NCBI RefSeq assembly: GCF_004114975.1
Contig: NZ_CP030051.1
Location: 2,976,001 to 3,040,000 of the forward strand
Origin: Bradyrhizobium guangdongense
Lineage (GTDB): Bacteria > Pseudomonadota > Alphaproteobacteria > Rhizobiales > Xanthobacteraceae
Length of the DNA: 64,000 nucleotides
Reading direction: 5' to 3'
Part shown: positions 1 through 8,787 of the stretch, in pieces
Position numbering within the stretch: position 1 is the first letter of the stretch
Layout: every line of letters begins with the position of its first letter
Program-made: the position numbers and the translations under genes
The notes under the pieces: model-generated
Databases searched by the model: none
What the model was told of the DNA's origin: nothing
The model's input: the letters and a program-made list of their open reading frames with translations, nothing else

Positions 1-1515
1 ATGGCGGTCGCGGCGCGCAAGCTGAGGAAGGCCGTGAAGTGGGCGGCCGATCGCTCCGAGCATTTCATGGGCGATGCGCAGGGCCGCGACAACGTCACAT
101 CAGCGAAGATGGCGCTCGCCGAGGACGGCAAGTTCCTCGCGATGGATTGCGACCTGATGGGCGATATGGGCGCGTATCTGTCGACCTTCGGGCCCTACAT
201 CCCGCATGGCGGCGCCGGCATGCTCCCGGGCCTTTATGACATCCAGGCCTTCCACTGCCGGGTGCGCACCATCTTCACGCACAGCGTGCCGGTCGATGCC
301 TATCGGGGCGCGGGGCGGCCCGAGGCGGCCTATGTCATCGAGCGCCTCGTCGATGCCTGCGCGCGAAAACTCGACATGACGCCGGACGCGATCCGCCGCA
401 AGAACTTCATTCCGCCGAAGGCGCTGCCTTACAAGACCGCGACCGGCAAGGTCTACGATTCCGGCGACTTCGCCGCGCATCTGAAGCGCGCGATGGAGAT
501 CGCCGCTTGGAAGGAATTTCCAAAGCGCGCCAAGGCGGCCAAGAAGCAGGGGCTGATCCGCGGCGTTGGGCTTGCGAGCTATGTCGAGGTCTGCGGCGTG
601 ATGGGCGAGGAGACCGCCAATGTGCGGCTCGACCCCAACGGCGACGTCACGGTCCTGATCGGTACGCAATCGAGCGGGCAGGGCCACCAGACCGCCTATG
701 CGCAGATCGTCGCCGAGCAGTTCGGCGTTGCGCCCGAGCGGGTGCACGTCCGCCAGGGCGACACCGCGGAGATCGCCACGGGCCTCGGCACCGGCGGCTC
801 GGCCTCGATCCCCTCAGGAGGCGTCAGCGTCGAGCGCGCCACCCGCGAACTCGGCCAGAAGCTCAAGGAGATCGCGGCGCAGGCGCTGGAAGCGAGCGCC
901 GGCGATCTCGAGATTTCGGACGGCGTGATCCGCATCGCCGGCACCGACCGTTCGATCTCGTTCGCCGATCTCGCCAAGCGGCCCGGCGTCGACTCATCGA
1001 AGCTCAACGGCAGCGCGACTTTTGCCAGCGCCGACGGCACCTACCCGAACGGCACGCATGTGGCGGAAGTCGAGATCGATCCGGCCACCGGCATTATCAA
1101 AATCGTCAACTACGTGATCGTCGACGATTTCGGCAAGACCCTCAATCCGCTGCTGCTGGAAGGCCAGGTGCATGGCGGCGCCATGCAGGGCATCGGCCAG
1201 GCCTTGATGGAGCAGGTGGTCTATGGCGCGACCGACGGCCAGCTCATCACTGCCACCTACATGGATTACGCGCTGCCGCGCGCAGCTGATGGTCCGTCCT
1301 TCACGTTCGAGACCCACAACATCCCCTGCACGACAAATCCGATGGGCGTGAAGGGCGCGGGCGAGGCCGGCGCGATCGGCTCCTGTCCGGCCGTCGTCAA
1401 CGCCATCGTCGATGCGCTCTGGCGCGAATACAAGATCGACCACATCGACATGCCGGCAACGCCGGAGCGGGTGTGGATCGCGATCAGCGAGCACCATCGC
1501 CGTCACAGCCTGTAA
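1..1515 (+). CDS. CoxL-like molybdopterin-binding dehydrogenase, large subunit (5' truncated by window)
   Basis: This is the C-terminal part of a xanthine-oxidase-family large subunit that binds the molybdopterin cofactor and hydroxylates an aldehyde or heterocycle; the reading frame is open to base 1, so the N-terminus lies outside the window. The active-site loop reads AYRGAGR at visible residues 100-106. That is the form II signature; authentic CO dehydrogenases (form I) have AYRCSFR. Near the C-terminus GVKGAGEAG carries the expected catalytic Glu. The small 2Fe-2S and FAD subunits are not in the window. Two c-type cytochromes follow within 4 kb, which may suit a periplasmic electron acceptor, but this is inference. 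Substrate is unknown; CO oxidation is unlikely from the loop. A GC-rich hairpin follows the stop. Confidence 0.85.
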   Translation: MAVAARKLRKAVKWAADRSEHFMGDAQGRDNVTSAKMALAEDGKFLAMDCDLMGDMGAYLSTFGPYIPHGGAGMLPGLYDIQAFHCRVRTIFTHSVPVDAYRGAGRPEAAYVIERLVDACARKLDMTPDAIRRKNFIPPKALPYKTATGKVYDSGDFAAHLKRAMEIAAWKEFPKRAKAAKKQGLIRGVGLASYVEVCGVMGEETANVRLDPNGDVTVLIGTQSSGQGHQTAYAQIVAEQFGVAPERVHVRQGDTAEIATGLGTGGSASIPSGGVSVERATRELGQKLKEIAAQALEASAGDLEISDGVIRIAGTDRSISFADLAKRPGVDSSKLNGSATFASADGTYPNGTHVAEVEIDPATGIIKIVNYVIVDDFGKTLNPLLLEGQVHGGAMQGIGQALMEQVVYGATDGQLITATYMDYALPRAADGPSFTFETHNIPCTTNPMGVKGAGEAGAIGSCPAVVNAIVDALWREYKIDHIDMPATPERVWIAISEHHRRHSL

Positions 1516-1527
1516 GGCGTGGCGCCT

Positions 1528-1551
1528 GCGGCGGGAATAATCGCCCGCCGC
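1528..1551 (+). terminator. GC-rich hairpin after the CoxL-like gene
   Basis: An 8-bp perfect stem (GCGGCGGG with CCCGCCGC) and an 8-base loop start 13 bases after the stop codon. There is no strong T-run after it (GGGTTCTA), so it may be a weak intrinsic terminator or a 3'-end stabiliser. Confidence 0.45.
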
Positions 1552-1609
1552 CGGGTTCTATCCAAGAACGATCTTCCCCAACTGTCTTGCGAGCCGGAGA
1601 TACAGGCCG

Positions 1610-2059
1610 ATGAAACGTATGTTGATTGTCGCGGGCACGCTTGTGCTGGGTGCGGGTGCCGTGATGGCGCAACAGGAGGTTGCCGTTCAGCAGGACAATC
1701 TGATGCGCTCGCAGGCCAAGAGCCTGTACACGGTCATCCTGAAGATGACCAAGGGCGACATTCCCTACGACCAGAAAGCCGTCGACGAGGCCATCGCCAA
1801 TCTGGAGAAGGACGTCGCCAAGATTGCGAAGACGTTCGAGGTCAATCCCAAGCAGGACGTGGTCAACGCGACCTATGGCTCGTCGCCGAAGGTCTGGCAG
1901 CAGAAGGCCGATTTCGATTCCAAGATTCCGCCCGTGCAGAAGGCGCTCGCCGACGTCAAGGGCAAGATCCACGATGTTGCGAGCCTGAAGACCGCCTACA
2001 CGGCGATCAACGACCGCTGCAACGATTGCCACGAGACGTACCGGCTGAAGTTGAAGTAG
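1610..2059 (+). CDS. Cytochrome c' (class II c-type cytochrome)
   Basis: A 149-residue exported protein: a signal peptide (MKRMLIVAGTLVLGAGAVMA, cut near residue 20) and one C-terminal haem-attachment site CNDCH about ten residues from the end. The C-terminal position of CXXCH and an otherwise helical sequence are typical of the four-helix cytochrome c' family. These periplasmic proteins carry electrons or bind NO/CO through a pentacoordinate haem. It lies about 95 bp after the CoxL-like gene and might receive electrons from it or act in gas-ligand buffering, but nothing in the sequence proves a partner. Length fits the family. Confidence 0.85.
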   Translation: MKRMLIVAGTLVLGAGAVMAQQEVAVQQDNLMRSQAKSLYTVILKMTKGDIPYDQKAVDEAIANLEKDVAKIAKTFEVNPKQDVVNATYGSSPKVWQQKADFDSKIPPVQKALADVKGKIHDVASLKTAYTAINDRCNDCHETYRLKLK

Positions 2060-2070
2060 CGGTCGAATTC

Positions 2071-2158
2071 GTAGCCCGGATGGAGCGCAGCGCAATCCGG
2101 GTGAGCTGTCGAGGCCGATGCAGTTGTCCAGGATTGCGCTACGCTCCATCCGGGCTAC
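2071..2158. repeat. Long palindromic intergenic repeat
   Basis: Arms of about 28 bases (2071-2101 and 2131-2158), starting GTAGCCCGGATGGAGCG and ending in its inverse complement, surround a 30-base centre. The element directly follows the cytochrome c' stop codon. It looks like a REP/MITE-type dispersed element of the kind common in Bradyrhizobium. Transcribed, it would form a strong hairpin and could act as a 3'-end structure. Confidence 0.75.
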
Positions 2159-2301
2159 GTAGCGCGTCGTCAATTTCTCCTCGCACGCCCTGACGCATCG
2201 CCGTCAGAAGGACTATGTTTGCTTGCGCCGCGGCGTTGATGTCTCACGCTGTCAGGAGTTCCGACGCGCGGCGGCGATCTCAGGCAACAGCGAGACAGGC
2301 C

Positions 2302-3585
2302 ATGGCAAAACCGTTCCCGTCGAAGACCCATATCGGCAACCATATGCTGCATCCGGAAACGCTGATGCTGACATATGGCTACGACCCGCAGCTGTCGGAA
2401 GGCGCCATCAAGCCGCCGGTGTTCCTGACCTCGACCTTCGTGTTCAAAACGGCCGAGGACGGGCAAGACTTCTTCGATTACGTCGCCGGCCGGCGCGAGC
2501 CGCCGGAAGGCATGGGAGCCGGGCTGGTCTATTCGCGCTTCAACCATCCCAACAGCGAGATCGTCGAGGACAGGCTTGCGATCTACGAGCGCACCGAAGG
2601 CTGCGCGCTGTTCTCTTCCGGCATGGCGGCGATCTCGACGACCATTCTCGCCTTTGTCCGTCCCGGCGACGTCATCCTGCACTCCCAGCCGCTCTATGGT
2701 GGCACGGAGACCCTGCTGACGAACACGCTGTCGCGCTTCTCGATCGGCGCGGCCGGCTTTGCCGACGGCGTTGACGAAGCCACGGTCAACCAGGCCGCCG
2801 AGGAGGCGATGCGCAAGGGCCAGGTCTCGATGATCCTGGTCGAGACGCCGGCCAACCCGACCAATGGCCTCGTCGACATCGCGCTGATGCGCCGCGTCGC
2901 CGACAGCATCGGCAAGACGCAGGGCCACACGCCAATCATCGCCTGCGACAACACGCTGCTCGGCCCGGTGTTTCAGCGGCCGATCGAGCACGGCGCCGAC
3001 ATCTCGCTGTACTCGCTGACCAAATATGTCGGCGGGCATTCCGACCTGATTGCGGGCGCAGCGCTCGGCACGAGGGCGGTCATGAAGGGCATCAAGGCGC
3101 TGCGCGGCGCCATCGGCACCCAGCTCGATCCACATTCCTGCTGGATGATCAACCGCTCGCTCGAGACCTTGAGCCTGCGCATGGAGAAGGCCAACAGCAA
3201 CGCGCACCTGGTTGCGGATTTCCTGCGCGATCACGCCAAGGTGGCGAAGGTGCACTATCTCGGCCATCACGAGGAAACCTCGCCCTCGGGGCGGGTATTC
3301 GCGCGGCAATGCCTCGGCGCTGGATCCACGTTCTCCTTCGACATCGTCGGGGGCCAGGCCGCGGCGGAGAAATTCCTCAATGCGTTGCAGATCTTCAAGC
3401 TCGCGGTCAGCCTTGGCGGAACGGAGTCGCTGGCTAGCCTGCCCGCCACGATGACCCATTCCGGCGTCCCCGCCGATATCCGCCGCAAGATCGGCGTGCT
3501 CGATTGCACCATCCGCCTGTCGATCGGCATCGAGAATCCGTCGGATCTGATCGCCGATCTCGAGCAGGCGTTGAGCGCGGCGTGA
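2302..3585 (+). CDS. Cystathionine gamma-synthase / methionine gamma-lyase family PLP enzyme
   Basis: A 427-residue Cys/Met-metabolism PLP enzyme. The PLP-binding lysine lies in [20 protein letters not shown] marks the phosphate-binding region, and VETPANPTN is the family signature. Such enzymes perform gamma-replacement or elimination on homoserine esters, cystathionine or methionine; the sequence alone does not separate these activities. I chose ATG 2302 because the protein then begins just before the conserved [13 protein letters not shown] segment; the frame is open further upstream to 2215 but that part looks non-homologous. The extended N-terminal [13 protein letters not shown] segment is common in alphaproteobacterial 'cystathionine gamma-synthase family' proteins. 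It converges on the CHRD gene. Confidence 0.85.
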   Translation: MAKPFPSKTHIGNHMLHPETLMLTYGYDPQLSEGAIKPPVFLTSTFVFKTAEDGQDFFDYVAGRREPPEGMGAGLVYSRFNHPNSEIVEDRLAIYERTEGCALFSSGMAAISTTILAFVRPGDVILHSQPLYGGTETLLTNTLSRFSIGAAGFADGVDEATVNQAAEEAMRKGQVSMILVETPANPTNGLVDIALMRRVADSIGKTQGHTPIIACDNTLLGPVFQRPIEHGADISLYSLTKYVGGHSDLIAGAALGTRAVMKGIKALRGAIGTQLDPHSCWMINRSLETLSLRMEKANSNAHLVADFLRDHAKVAKVHYLGHHEETSPSGRVFARQCLGAGSTFSFDIVGGQAAAEKFLNALQIFKLAVSLGGTESLASLPATMTHSGVPADIRRKIGVLDCTIRLSIGIENPSDLIADLEQALSAA

Positions 3586-3606
3586 ATGCGCTTCAATCCG
3601 GAATCG

Positions 3607-3636
3607 AAAAGGCCGGACGCATTGCTGCGCCCGGCC
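3607..3636 (-). terminator. Intrinsic terminator between convergent genes
   Basis: A stem GGCCGG/CCGGCC (3611-3616 with 3631-3636), extended by partly paired inner bases, is followed on the minus strand by TTTTCG. It would end transcription of the CHRD gene and may also serve the PLP-enzyme gene from the other side. Confidence 0.65.
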
Positions 3637-3660
3637 GTCGTATAAGAGGCCGCCGTGAAC

Positions 3661-4080
3661 TTACTTCGTCACCTGGCCGCGGATTTCGCCGCCCGGGTTG
3701 GCCGCGGTGTGAATGTTGACGTAGAGCTTGCCGGCGAGGAGATCAGAGGCCTGCGCATCGGTCAGCGTCGCCGAGCCTTCGACCGGGCTGTTGGCCGCGC
3801 CGGGAATCGGGATCGCGACGCCCGCGTTCTTGCCGGCCTCGGCGGGGCCGTGGAAATGGGCCGCGGTCGCGGGGCCGGAGAGGCCGGAATAGGTCAGCTT
3901 CCAGGAGAGCTTCTTGGTGGCAGCATCATAGTCGAGATCGGCCTTGCCGGTGCCGCTGCTGGTGGTGGCGGGGACTTCGGACTTGCCGTCCAGCGTCGCC
4001 TTCAGCTTCTCCGCGCTGGCCGGGCTTGCGAATGCGACGGCAGCCCCGAGGGCCAGCGTGGCAAAAAGCGCTTTGTTCAT
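3661..4080 (-). CDS. Exported CHRD-domain protein
   Basis: A 139-residue protein with a clear Sec signal peptide (MNKALFATLALGAAVAFASPASA, cut about residue 23) followed by one CHRD domain. Domain hallmarks include AAHFHGPA and the terminal GGEIRGQV. CHRD domains, named from chordin, occur in many exported bacterial proteins of unknown role. The start is supported by AGGGAGAG upstream. The gene stands alone, converges on the PLP-enzyme gene, and ends in an intrinsic terminator. Its biochemical role is not known. Confidence 0.85.
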   Translation of the reverse strand: MNKALFATLALGAAVAFASPASAEKLKATLDGKSEVPATTSSGTGKADLDYDAATKKLSWKLTYSGLSGPATAAHFHGPAEAGKNAGVAIPIPGAANSPVEGSATLTDAQASDLLAGKLYVNIHTAANPGGEIRGQVTK

Positions 4081-4235
4081 GGGTCTCTCCCTGTTGACGC
4101 CTGATTGCAGTCAAACTTGCAAACAGTGCGACTGCGACTTTATTCCCGGATTACAATCACACCATCTAAAATATTCGTGGCTGGAGCGGCTGTGGGATGA
4201 TCCGTAAAACGGCTTGAGTTCAACGGGATCCCGCA

Positions 4236-5162
4236 ATGCTGCGACGAACAATTTATGTCATTTTGATTGCTGCTGTCGTAGCCTTTGCCCTCTATTGGTG
4301 GCTGACCGCGCCGACCGCACTCGCCTTGCCGGCACCGACGCGCGGACCGGACCTTGCCAACGGGCAGGAGCTGTTCAACGCCGGCGGCTGTTCGTCCTGC
4401 CATGCCGTGCCCAACCAGCCCGATCGCCTGAAGCTCGGGGGAGGCCTCGCGCTCGGCTCGCCGTTCGGCACGTTCTATGCCCCGAACATTTCGCCTGATC
4501 CGACCGACGGCATCGGCCGCTGGAGCGAGGCCGAGTTCATCAATGCGGTGATGCGCGGCATTTCGCCCGACGGCACGCACTATTTCCCGGCATTTCCCTA
4601 CACTTCCTACCACATCGCCAAAGTCGATGATGTCCGCGATCTCTTCGCCTATTTGAAGACGCTGCCGGCGGTGTCGGGGCGGGTACGCGACCACGACCTG
4701 CCGTTTCCCTTCAACATCCGCCGCAATGTCGGCATCTGGAAATTGCTGTTCATGGATGTCGGGCCGTTCGTGCCGGACGCAAAGCGTTCGGCGCAATGGA
4801 ATCGCGGTCGCTATCTGGTGAACGGCTTCGGCCATTGCGCCGAGTGCCACAGTCCGCGCAATTTTCTCGGCGGCGTCATCGCCGCGCAGCGCTTCGCCGG
4901 CGGTCCCAATCCGGAAGGCGAGGGCTGGGTCCCCAACATCACGCAGAAGGGCATCGGTGACTGGAGCGAGAGAGATATCGCCGACTTCCTCGAGACCGGC
5001 GACATGCCCGAGGGCGACAGCGCATCGGGCGCGATGCGGCCGGTCATCAAGAACCTCGCGCAGCTGAGGCCAGAGGATCGTGCTGCGATGGCCGCCTATC
5101 TGAAGTCGCTTGCGCCGGTCGACGGGCCGACGCCGCCCAAACGCGCGAATCCGCCCAGCTAG
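4236..5162 (+). CDS. Membrane-anchored diheme cytochrome c
   Basis: A 308-residue protein with one N-terminal membrane helix (about residues 5-23) and two class I haem sites, CSSCH (52-56) and CAECH (201-205). Each is followed by a cytochrome domain with the conserved NI(S/T) P-type motif (APNISPD, VPNITQK). This two-haem arrangement matches cytochrome subunits that accept electrons from periplasmic alcohol, aldehyde or molybdenum dehydrogenases. It may serve the CoxL-like enzyme 2.7 kb upstream, but two unrelated genes lie between, so this is inference. Its stop codon shares a CTAG with the stop of the convergent gene at 5159. Confidence 0.85.
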   Translation: MLRRTIYVILIAAVVAFALYWWLTAPTALALPAPTRGPDLANGQELFNAGGCSSCHAVPNQPDRLKLGGGLALGSPFGTFYAPNISPDPTDGIGRWSEAEFINAVMRGISPDGTHYFPAFPYTSYHIAKVDDVRDLFAYLKTLPAVSGRVRDHDLPFPFNIRRNVGIWKLLFMDVGPFVPDAKRSAQWNRGRYLVNGFGHCAECHSPRNFLGGVIAAQRFAGGPNPEGEGWVPNITQKGIGDWSERDIADFLETGDMPEGDSASGAMRPVIKNLAQLRPEDRAAMAAYLKSLAPVDGPTPPKRANPPS

Positions 5163-5404
5163 CTCGCGCCGAACGCCTTGAAGGTGATGATCGTGAGCGT
5201 GTCCTGGATGCCCGGCAGCACCTGCACCTTCTCGTTAACGAAGTGGCCGATGTCGGTGTCCTTGTCGACATAGAACTTCACCAGCAGATCGTATTGGCCG
5301 GCCGTGGAATAGATCTCGGAGGCGATCTCGGCTTCGGCAAGCGCGTTGGCCACCGTGTAGGACTGGCCGAGCTTGCATTTGATCTGGACGAAGAAAGGAA
5401 CCAT
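5159..5404 (-). CDS. Stand-alone Lrp/AsnC ligand-binding (RAM) domain protein
   Basis: An 81-residue protein made only of the alpha/beta RAM domain of Lrp/AsnC regulators; no helix-turn-helix is present. Segments such as VANALAEAEIASEIYSTAGQYDLLVKFYV and the closing TLTIITFKAF fit the ACT-like fold. Stand-alone RAM proteins oligomerise and bind amino acids, and may modulate full-length Lrp proteins. I chose ATG 5404 because CGGAG lies 8 bases upstream; a GTG at 5413 is in frame but overlaps that ribosome site. Both stop codons of this convergent pair lie in one CTAG (5159-5162). Confidence 0.8.
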   Translation of the reverse strand: MVPFFVQIKCKLGQSYTVANALAEAEIASEIYSTAGQYDLLVKFYVDKDTDIGHFVNEKVQVLPGIQDTLTIITFKAFGAS

Positions 5405-5487
5405 TGCAGTCACTCCGAAGGCATCTCTTGCCGGCTAATAGGCCAAAACCGGCCTGATTTAGCAAGCCGCCAGATACCAGTCCTGTC

Positions 5488-7470
5488 TTAGGAGGTCACG
5501 GACGCGGCGGCAAATGCGTCCCTGAGCCGCTGGGCAAGCTCGGCCTTGCGATAGGGCTTGGTCAGGACGACCGAATGGGCCTGTGCGCGACCTTGCTCCA
5601 CCAGGCTCTCCAGCGCATAGCCTGAGGTGAACAGGACCGGCAGGGCGGGCCTGATACGCCGGGCCTGATCGGCGAGCTCCCAGCCGCTCATCCCGCCGGG
5701 CATGACGATATCGGTGAACAGCAGGTCGATGCCGGGGTCAGCGCGCAGCCGCTGCAAGGCCTCCTGACCGTTGACGGCGGCGAGGACATTGTAGCCGAGC
5801 GCCTCCACCCGGAGGATCACCGAGGAGCGCACGAACGGATCGTCCTCGGCGATCAGGATGGTCTCATGGCCGCGCGGTGCGGCCTCTTCGCTCTCCAGTA
5901 CGTCGACTAGCGGCTGTCCGCCGCCGGCGCGCGGCAGATAGATCCGGACGGTCGTCCCCAGGCCTTGCTCGCTATAGATCGAGACATGGCCGTCGGATTG
6001 CTTGGCGAAGCCATAGACCATGCTGAGCCCGAGCCCAGAACCCTTGCCGACCTCCTTGGTGGTGAAGAACGGCTCGAAGGCGTGCTCGATCACCTCAGGC
6101 GTCATGCCGTCACCGTCGTCCGTGACCGATATCAGAGCGTAGGCGCCGGGCGCGACTTCCGGGTGCAGGGCGCGATAGTCCTCGTCGATCGCGGCGAGCT
6201 CGGTGCTCAGCGTCAGACGGCCGCCTGACGGCATCGCGTCCTGCGCATTCAGCGCCAGGTTCAGCACGGCGGATTCGAGCTGGGAGGGGTCGGCAAAGGC
6301 CTTGATCGTGCCGGGTCCGAAGGCGGTGCTGATCTCGATATTCTCGCGCAGGGTGCGCTTGAACAGCTTGAGCATGGACAAGATGAGCTCGCGGCAATCG
6401 ATCGTCTGCGGCCGCAACAGCTGCCGGCGGCTGAAGGCGAGCAGCCGCTGCGTGAGCTCCGCGCCGCGTTCACCGGACTGGCAGATATCGTCGGCGAACT
6501 GGCGCAGATCCGGCCGGGCCTTGAGCTGCTCGCCGAGATGCTCGGCATTGCCGATGATCACGGTCAGCAGGTTGTTGAAGTCGTGCGCGATTCCGCCGGA
6601 GAGCTGGCCGACGGTTTCCATCTTCTGCGCCTGCTGGAGTTGCTGCTCGGTCAGCTTGCGCGCGGTCAGATCGTGGATGATGCCGACGAAGATCAGCTCG
6701 CCGTCCTGCATGGCCTGGCCGACCGACAGGTCCATCGGAAAAGTCGATCCGTCCTTGCGCAGGCCAGTCGTCTCGCCGCCGGTCGCGAAGCCGGGGACCG
6801 GGCCGTCGGACCCGGCGCCGGCTCCGCCTGGCATCAGCACCCTGACGTTCCTGTTGATCACCTCTCTGGCCTGATAGCCGAACAACCGCTCGCAGGCCGG
6901 GTTGAACAGCAGGATGCGGTTCTGCGCATCGAACAGGATGACGCCGTCGACCGCGGTCTCGACGACCGCGGTGAGACGCGCCACGCTTTCGCGCATTGCG
7001 CGCTGTGCCTCTTCCACCTGCTTGAGCAGCTGCGTCGCGTCGCGGCGCTTGGTCTCCTCCTCCTCGAGCGCGGCCTGGACCTTCTGCAGCTCGAACGGGG
7101 AGGGGATCGTCAGGATCTTCGGCAACAGCGGCCAGAGCGCGGCCGCGGTGAAGATCGACGCGATCGCGGTCGCCGCCTTGACAAGGCCCTCGATGCCGTA
7201 GATCGGCACCCAGAGCGTGTAGATCGACAGCACATGCGTCAGCCCGCAGGCCATGATGAAGGCCGCGAATGCCCAAAAGACCCAGCCAAATTTGAGGTCA
7301 CGCCGTTTGGTGACGAGGATCGCGAGCGCAAACGGGATCGAGAAATAGGCGAGCGCGATGCTGGCATCGGAGACGACGTGAAGCCAGATCAGCTCGGGTT
7401 CCCATAGCAGGCAGATGCCATGCGGCGAGAACATCGACGTGTCGAGGAGGCGTTGGAAGAAGGCCCACAT
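5488..7470 (-). CDS. Hybrid histidine kinase with an ethylene-receptor-like membrane domain
   Basis: A 660-residue sensor kinase. Order: three-helix membrane domain (about 25-120), short coiled coil (125-165), PAS (165-285), HisKA with phosphoacceptor His296 in GIAHDFNN, HATPase (DDGDGM, GSGLGLSM), and a C-terminal receiver with Asp587 in FTDIVMPGG. The membrane domain matches the ethylene-binding domain of plant ETR1: Asp35, Tyr42, Ile45, Pro46, Cys75 and His79 correspond to ETR1 Asp25, Tyr32, Ile35, Pro36, Cys65 and His69 with the same spacing. Cys and His are the copper ligands in ETR1. Ligand binding here is inferred, not shown. Start ATG 7470 puts the first helix near the N-terminus; the frame is open to 8085, but the additional residues overlap thiD and look non-coding. 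No dedicated response regulator lies next to it. Confidence 0.88.
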   Translation of the reverse strand: MWAFFQRLLDTSMFSPHGICLLWEPELIWLHVVSDASIALAYFSIPFALAILVTKRRDLKFGWVFWAFAAFIMACGLTHVLSIYTLWVPIYGIEGLVKAATAIASIFTAAALWPLLPKILTIPSPFELQKVQAALEEEETKRRDATQLLKQVEEAQRAMRESVARLTAVVETAVDGVILFDAQNRILLFNPACERLFGYQAREVINRNVRVLMPGGAGAGSDGPVPGFATGGETTGLRKDGSTFPMDLSVGQAMQDGELIFVGIIHDLTARKLTEQQLQQAQKMETVGQLSGGIAHDFNNLLTVIIGNAEHLGEQLKARPDLRQFADDICQSGERGAELTQRLLAFSRRQLLRPQTIDCRELILSMLKLFKRTLRENIEISTAFGPGTIKAFADPSQLESAVLNLALNAQDAMPSGGRLTLSTELAAIDEDYRALHPEVAPGAYALISVTDDGDGMTPEVIEHAFEPFFTTKEVGKGSGLGLSMVYGFAKQSDGHVSIYSEQGLGTTVRIYLPRAGGGQPLVDVLESEEAAPRGHETILIAEDDPFVRSSVILRVEALGYNVLAAVNGQEALQRLRADPGIDLLFTDIVMPGGMSGWELADQARRIRPALPVLFTSGYALESLVEQGRAQAHSVVLTKPYRKAELAQRLRDAFAAASVTS

Positions 7471-7782
7471 GATACAGTCCGAGAGGGTTGCAGGCCGGGG
7501 CGGCCCGCAACATCGCGTTGCCTGCGAATCGGCCAACGTTTCACCATCTGGAGTTGCGTGCCAAGGCCGGGTGATACCGAGGTCATGATGTCGCCCGTTA
7601 TGCACGCTTGCGGGACGACAAGCCGGCAACGCTTCCCCTTCGCCTGATTCGGCCGCGCCCCCGCAGGTCCGGCTTGCCGGTGTGCCTTGCCAGTGTGCCT
7701 TGCCGGTGCCTTGCGAGCGCGCTAGGACAAGCAGGTCAGGACAGAGCATGGCCGAGTATTGTTCAAGCAAGCGTATGCTGCG
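7471..7782. other. Divergent intergenic region with a 13-bp tandem repeat
   Basis: About 310 bases between the ethylene-receptor-like kinase and thiD. It contains an imperfect 13-base tandem repeat (unit TGTGCCTTGCCRG, 7681-7693 and 7694-7706, with partial copies on either side). I find no TPP-riboswitch core before thiD and no clear promoter match. Confidence 0.5.
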
Positions 7783-8583
7783 ATGATGGCGCCCGTGGCG
7801 CTCACCATCGCCGGCTCCGATTCGAGCGGCGGCGCCGGCATCCAGGCCGATCTGAAGACCTTCGCCGCGCTCGGCGTCTATGGCGCGTCCGCTATCACGG
7901 CGCTGACGGCGCAGAACACCGAAGGCGTCGCCGGGATCCACGCCGTGCCTGCCGATTTCGTCACCGCGCAGATCGATGCAGTGTTCGCCGATCTGGCCGT
8001 CGGCGCGGTGAAGATCGGCATGGTGGCGCAGGCCGGCACGATCGAGGCGATCGTTGCCGCGCTGTCGCGCTGGAAGCCTCGCCACGTCGTGCTAGATCCG
8101 GTGATGGTCGCAACGTCGGGCGATCGCCTGCTGGCCGCTGAAGCCGTCGAAGCCTTGCGCACGAAGCTGATGCCGCTTGCATCGGTGATCACGCCCAATC
8201 TGCCTGAGGCCGCCGCGCTGCTCGACGAGCCGGTCGCGCGAAGCGAGGCCGAGATCGAACGTCAGGGGCGTCGGTTACTCGGTCTTGGCTGCCGCGCGGT
8301 CCTGATCAAGGGCGGGCACGGCGAGGGCCGTGAGAGCATCGACTATCTCGTCAGCACCGACACAACGATCGCACTCGCCGCGCCGCGCGTTGCGACCCGC
8401 AACACCCACGGCACCGGCTGCTCGCTGTCCTCGGCCGTCGCCGCGGGTCTTGCCAAGGGCGAAGATCTCGAGACGGCTGTTCGCAACGCCAAGACCTGGA
8501 TCAGCGCGGCCATCGCGGCCGCCGACCGCTTCAGCATCGGTCATGGCCACGGGCCGATCCATCATTTCCACAACTTCTACTGA
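7783..8583 (+). CDS. thiD: Hydroxymethylpyrimidine / phosphomethylpyrimidine kinase
   Basis: A 266-residue ribokinase-like enzyme that phosphorylates HMP and HMP-phosphate in thiamine biosynthesis. The N-terminal [18 protein letters not shown] is the HMP-site signature, and [12 protein letters not shown] near the C-terminus is the ATP/anion-hole motif with the catalytic Asp position replaced by the GTGC loop as usual for Thi[10 protein letters not shown] binds substrate. Two adjacent ATGs (7783, 7786) are equally good; a TTG at 7759 is also in frame. No other thiamine gene adjoins it and no riboswitch is visible, so this may be the salvage copy. Confidence 0.9.
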   Translation: MMAPVALTIAGSDSSGGAGIQADLKTFAALGVYGASAITALTAQNTEGVAGIHAVPADFVTAQIDAVFADLAVGAVKIGMVAQAGTIEAIVAALSRWKPRHVVLDPVMVATSGDRLLAAEAVEALRTKLMPLASVITPNLPEAAALLDEPVARSEAEIERQGRRLLGLGCRAVLIKGGHGEGRESIDYLVSTDTTIALAAPRVATRNTHGTGCSLSSAVAAGLAKGEDLETAVRNAKTWISAAIAAADRFSIGHGHGPIHHFHNFY

Positions 8584-8787
8584 GATCGCCGTCGCGGCGC
8601 TCCATTCACCGGCGTGGCCACGGTTTTCCGGCATTTTGCGGAGAACCAGGGCGGCCCGATGTCGCCTGATTGTCGCATGCGGCTGATATTCGCAGGGAGG
8701 GCGAGGCAAGGTCTGATTCGTATCTGAGGGTGCCTCAAAGGTTCAATCGTCATCCCCCTGTCACGGGACATTGTTACAGGCTGTCGC

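Noticed and set aside
7471..7782. Possible TPP riboswitch upstream of thiD
   Set aside because: The conserved CTGAGA and ACCTGA core elements are not found in the gap.
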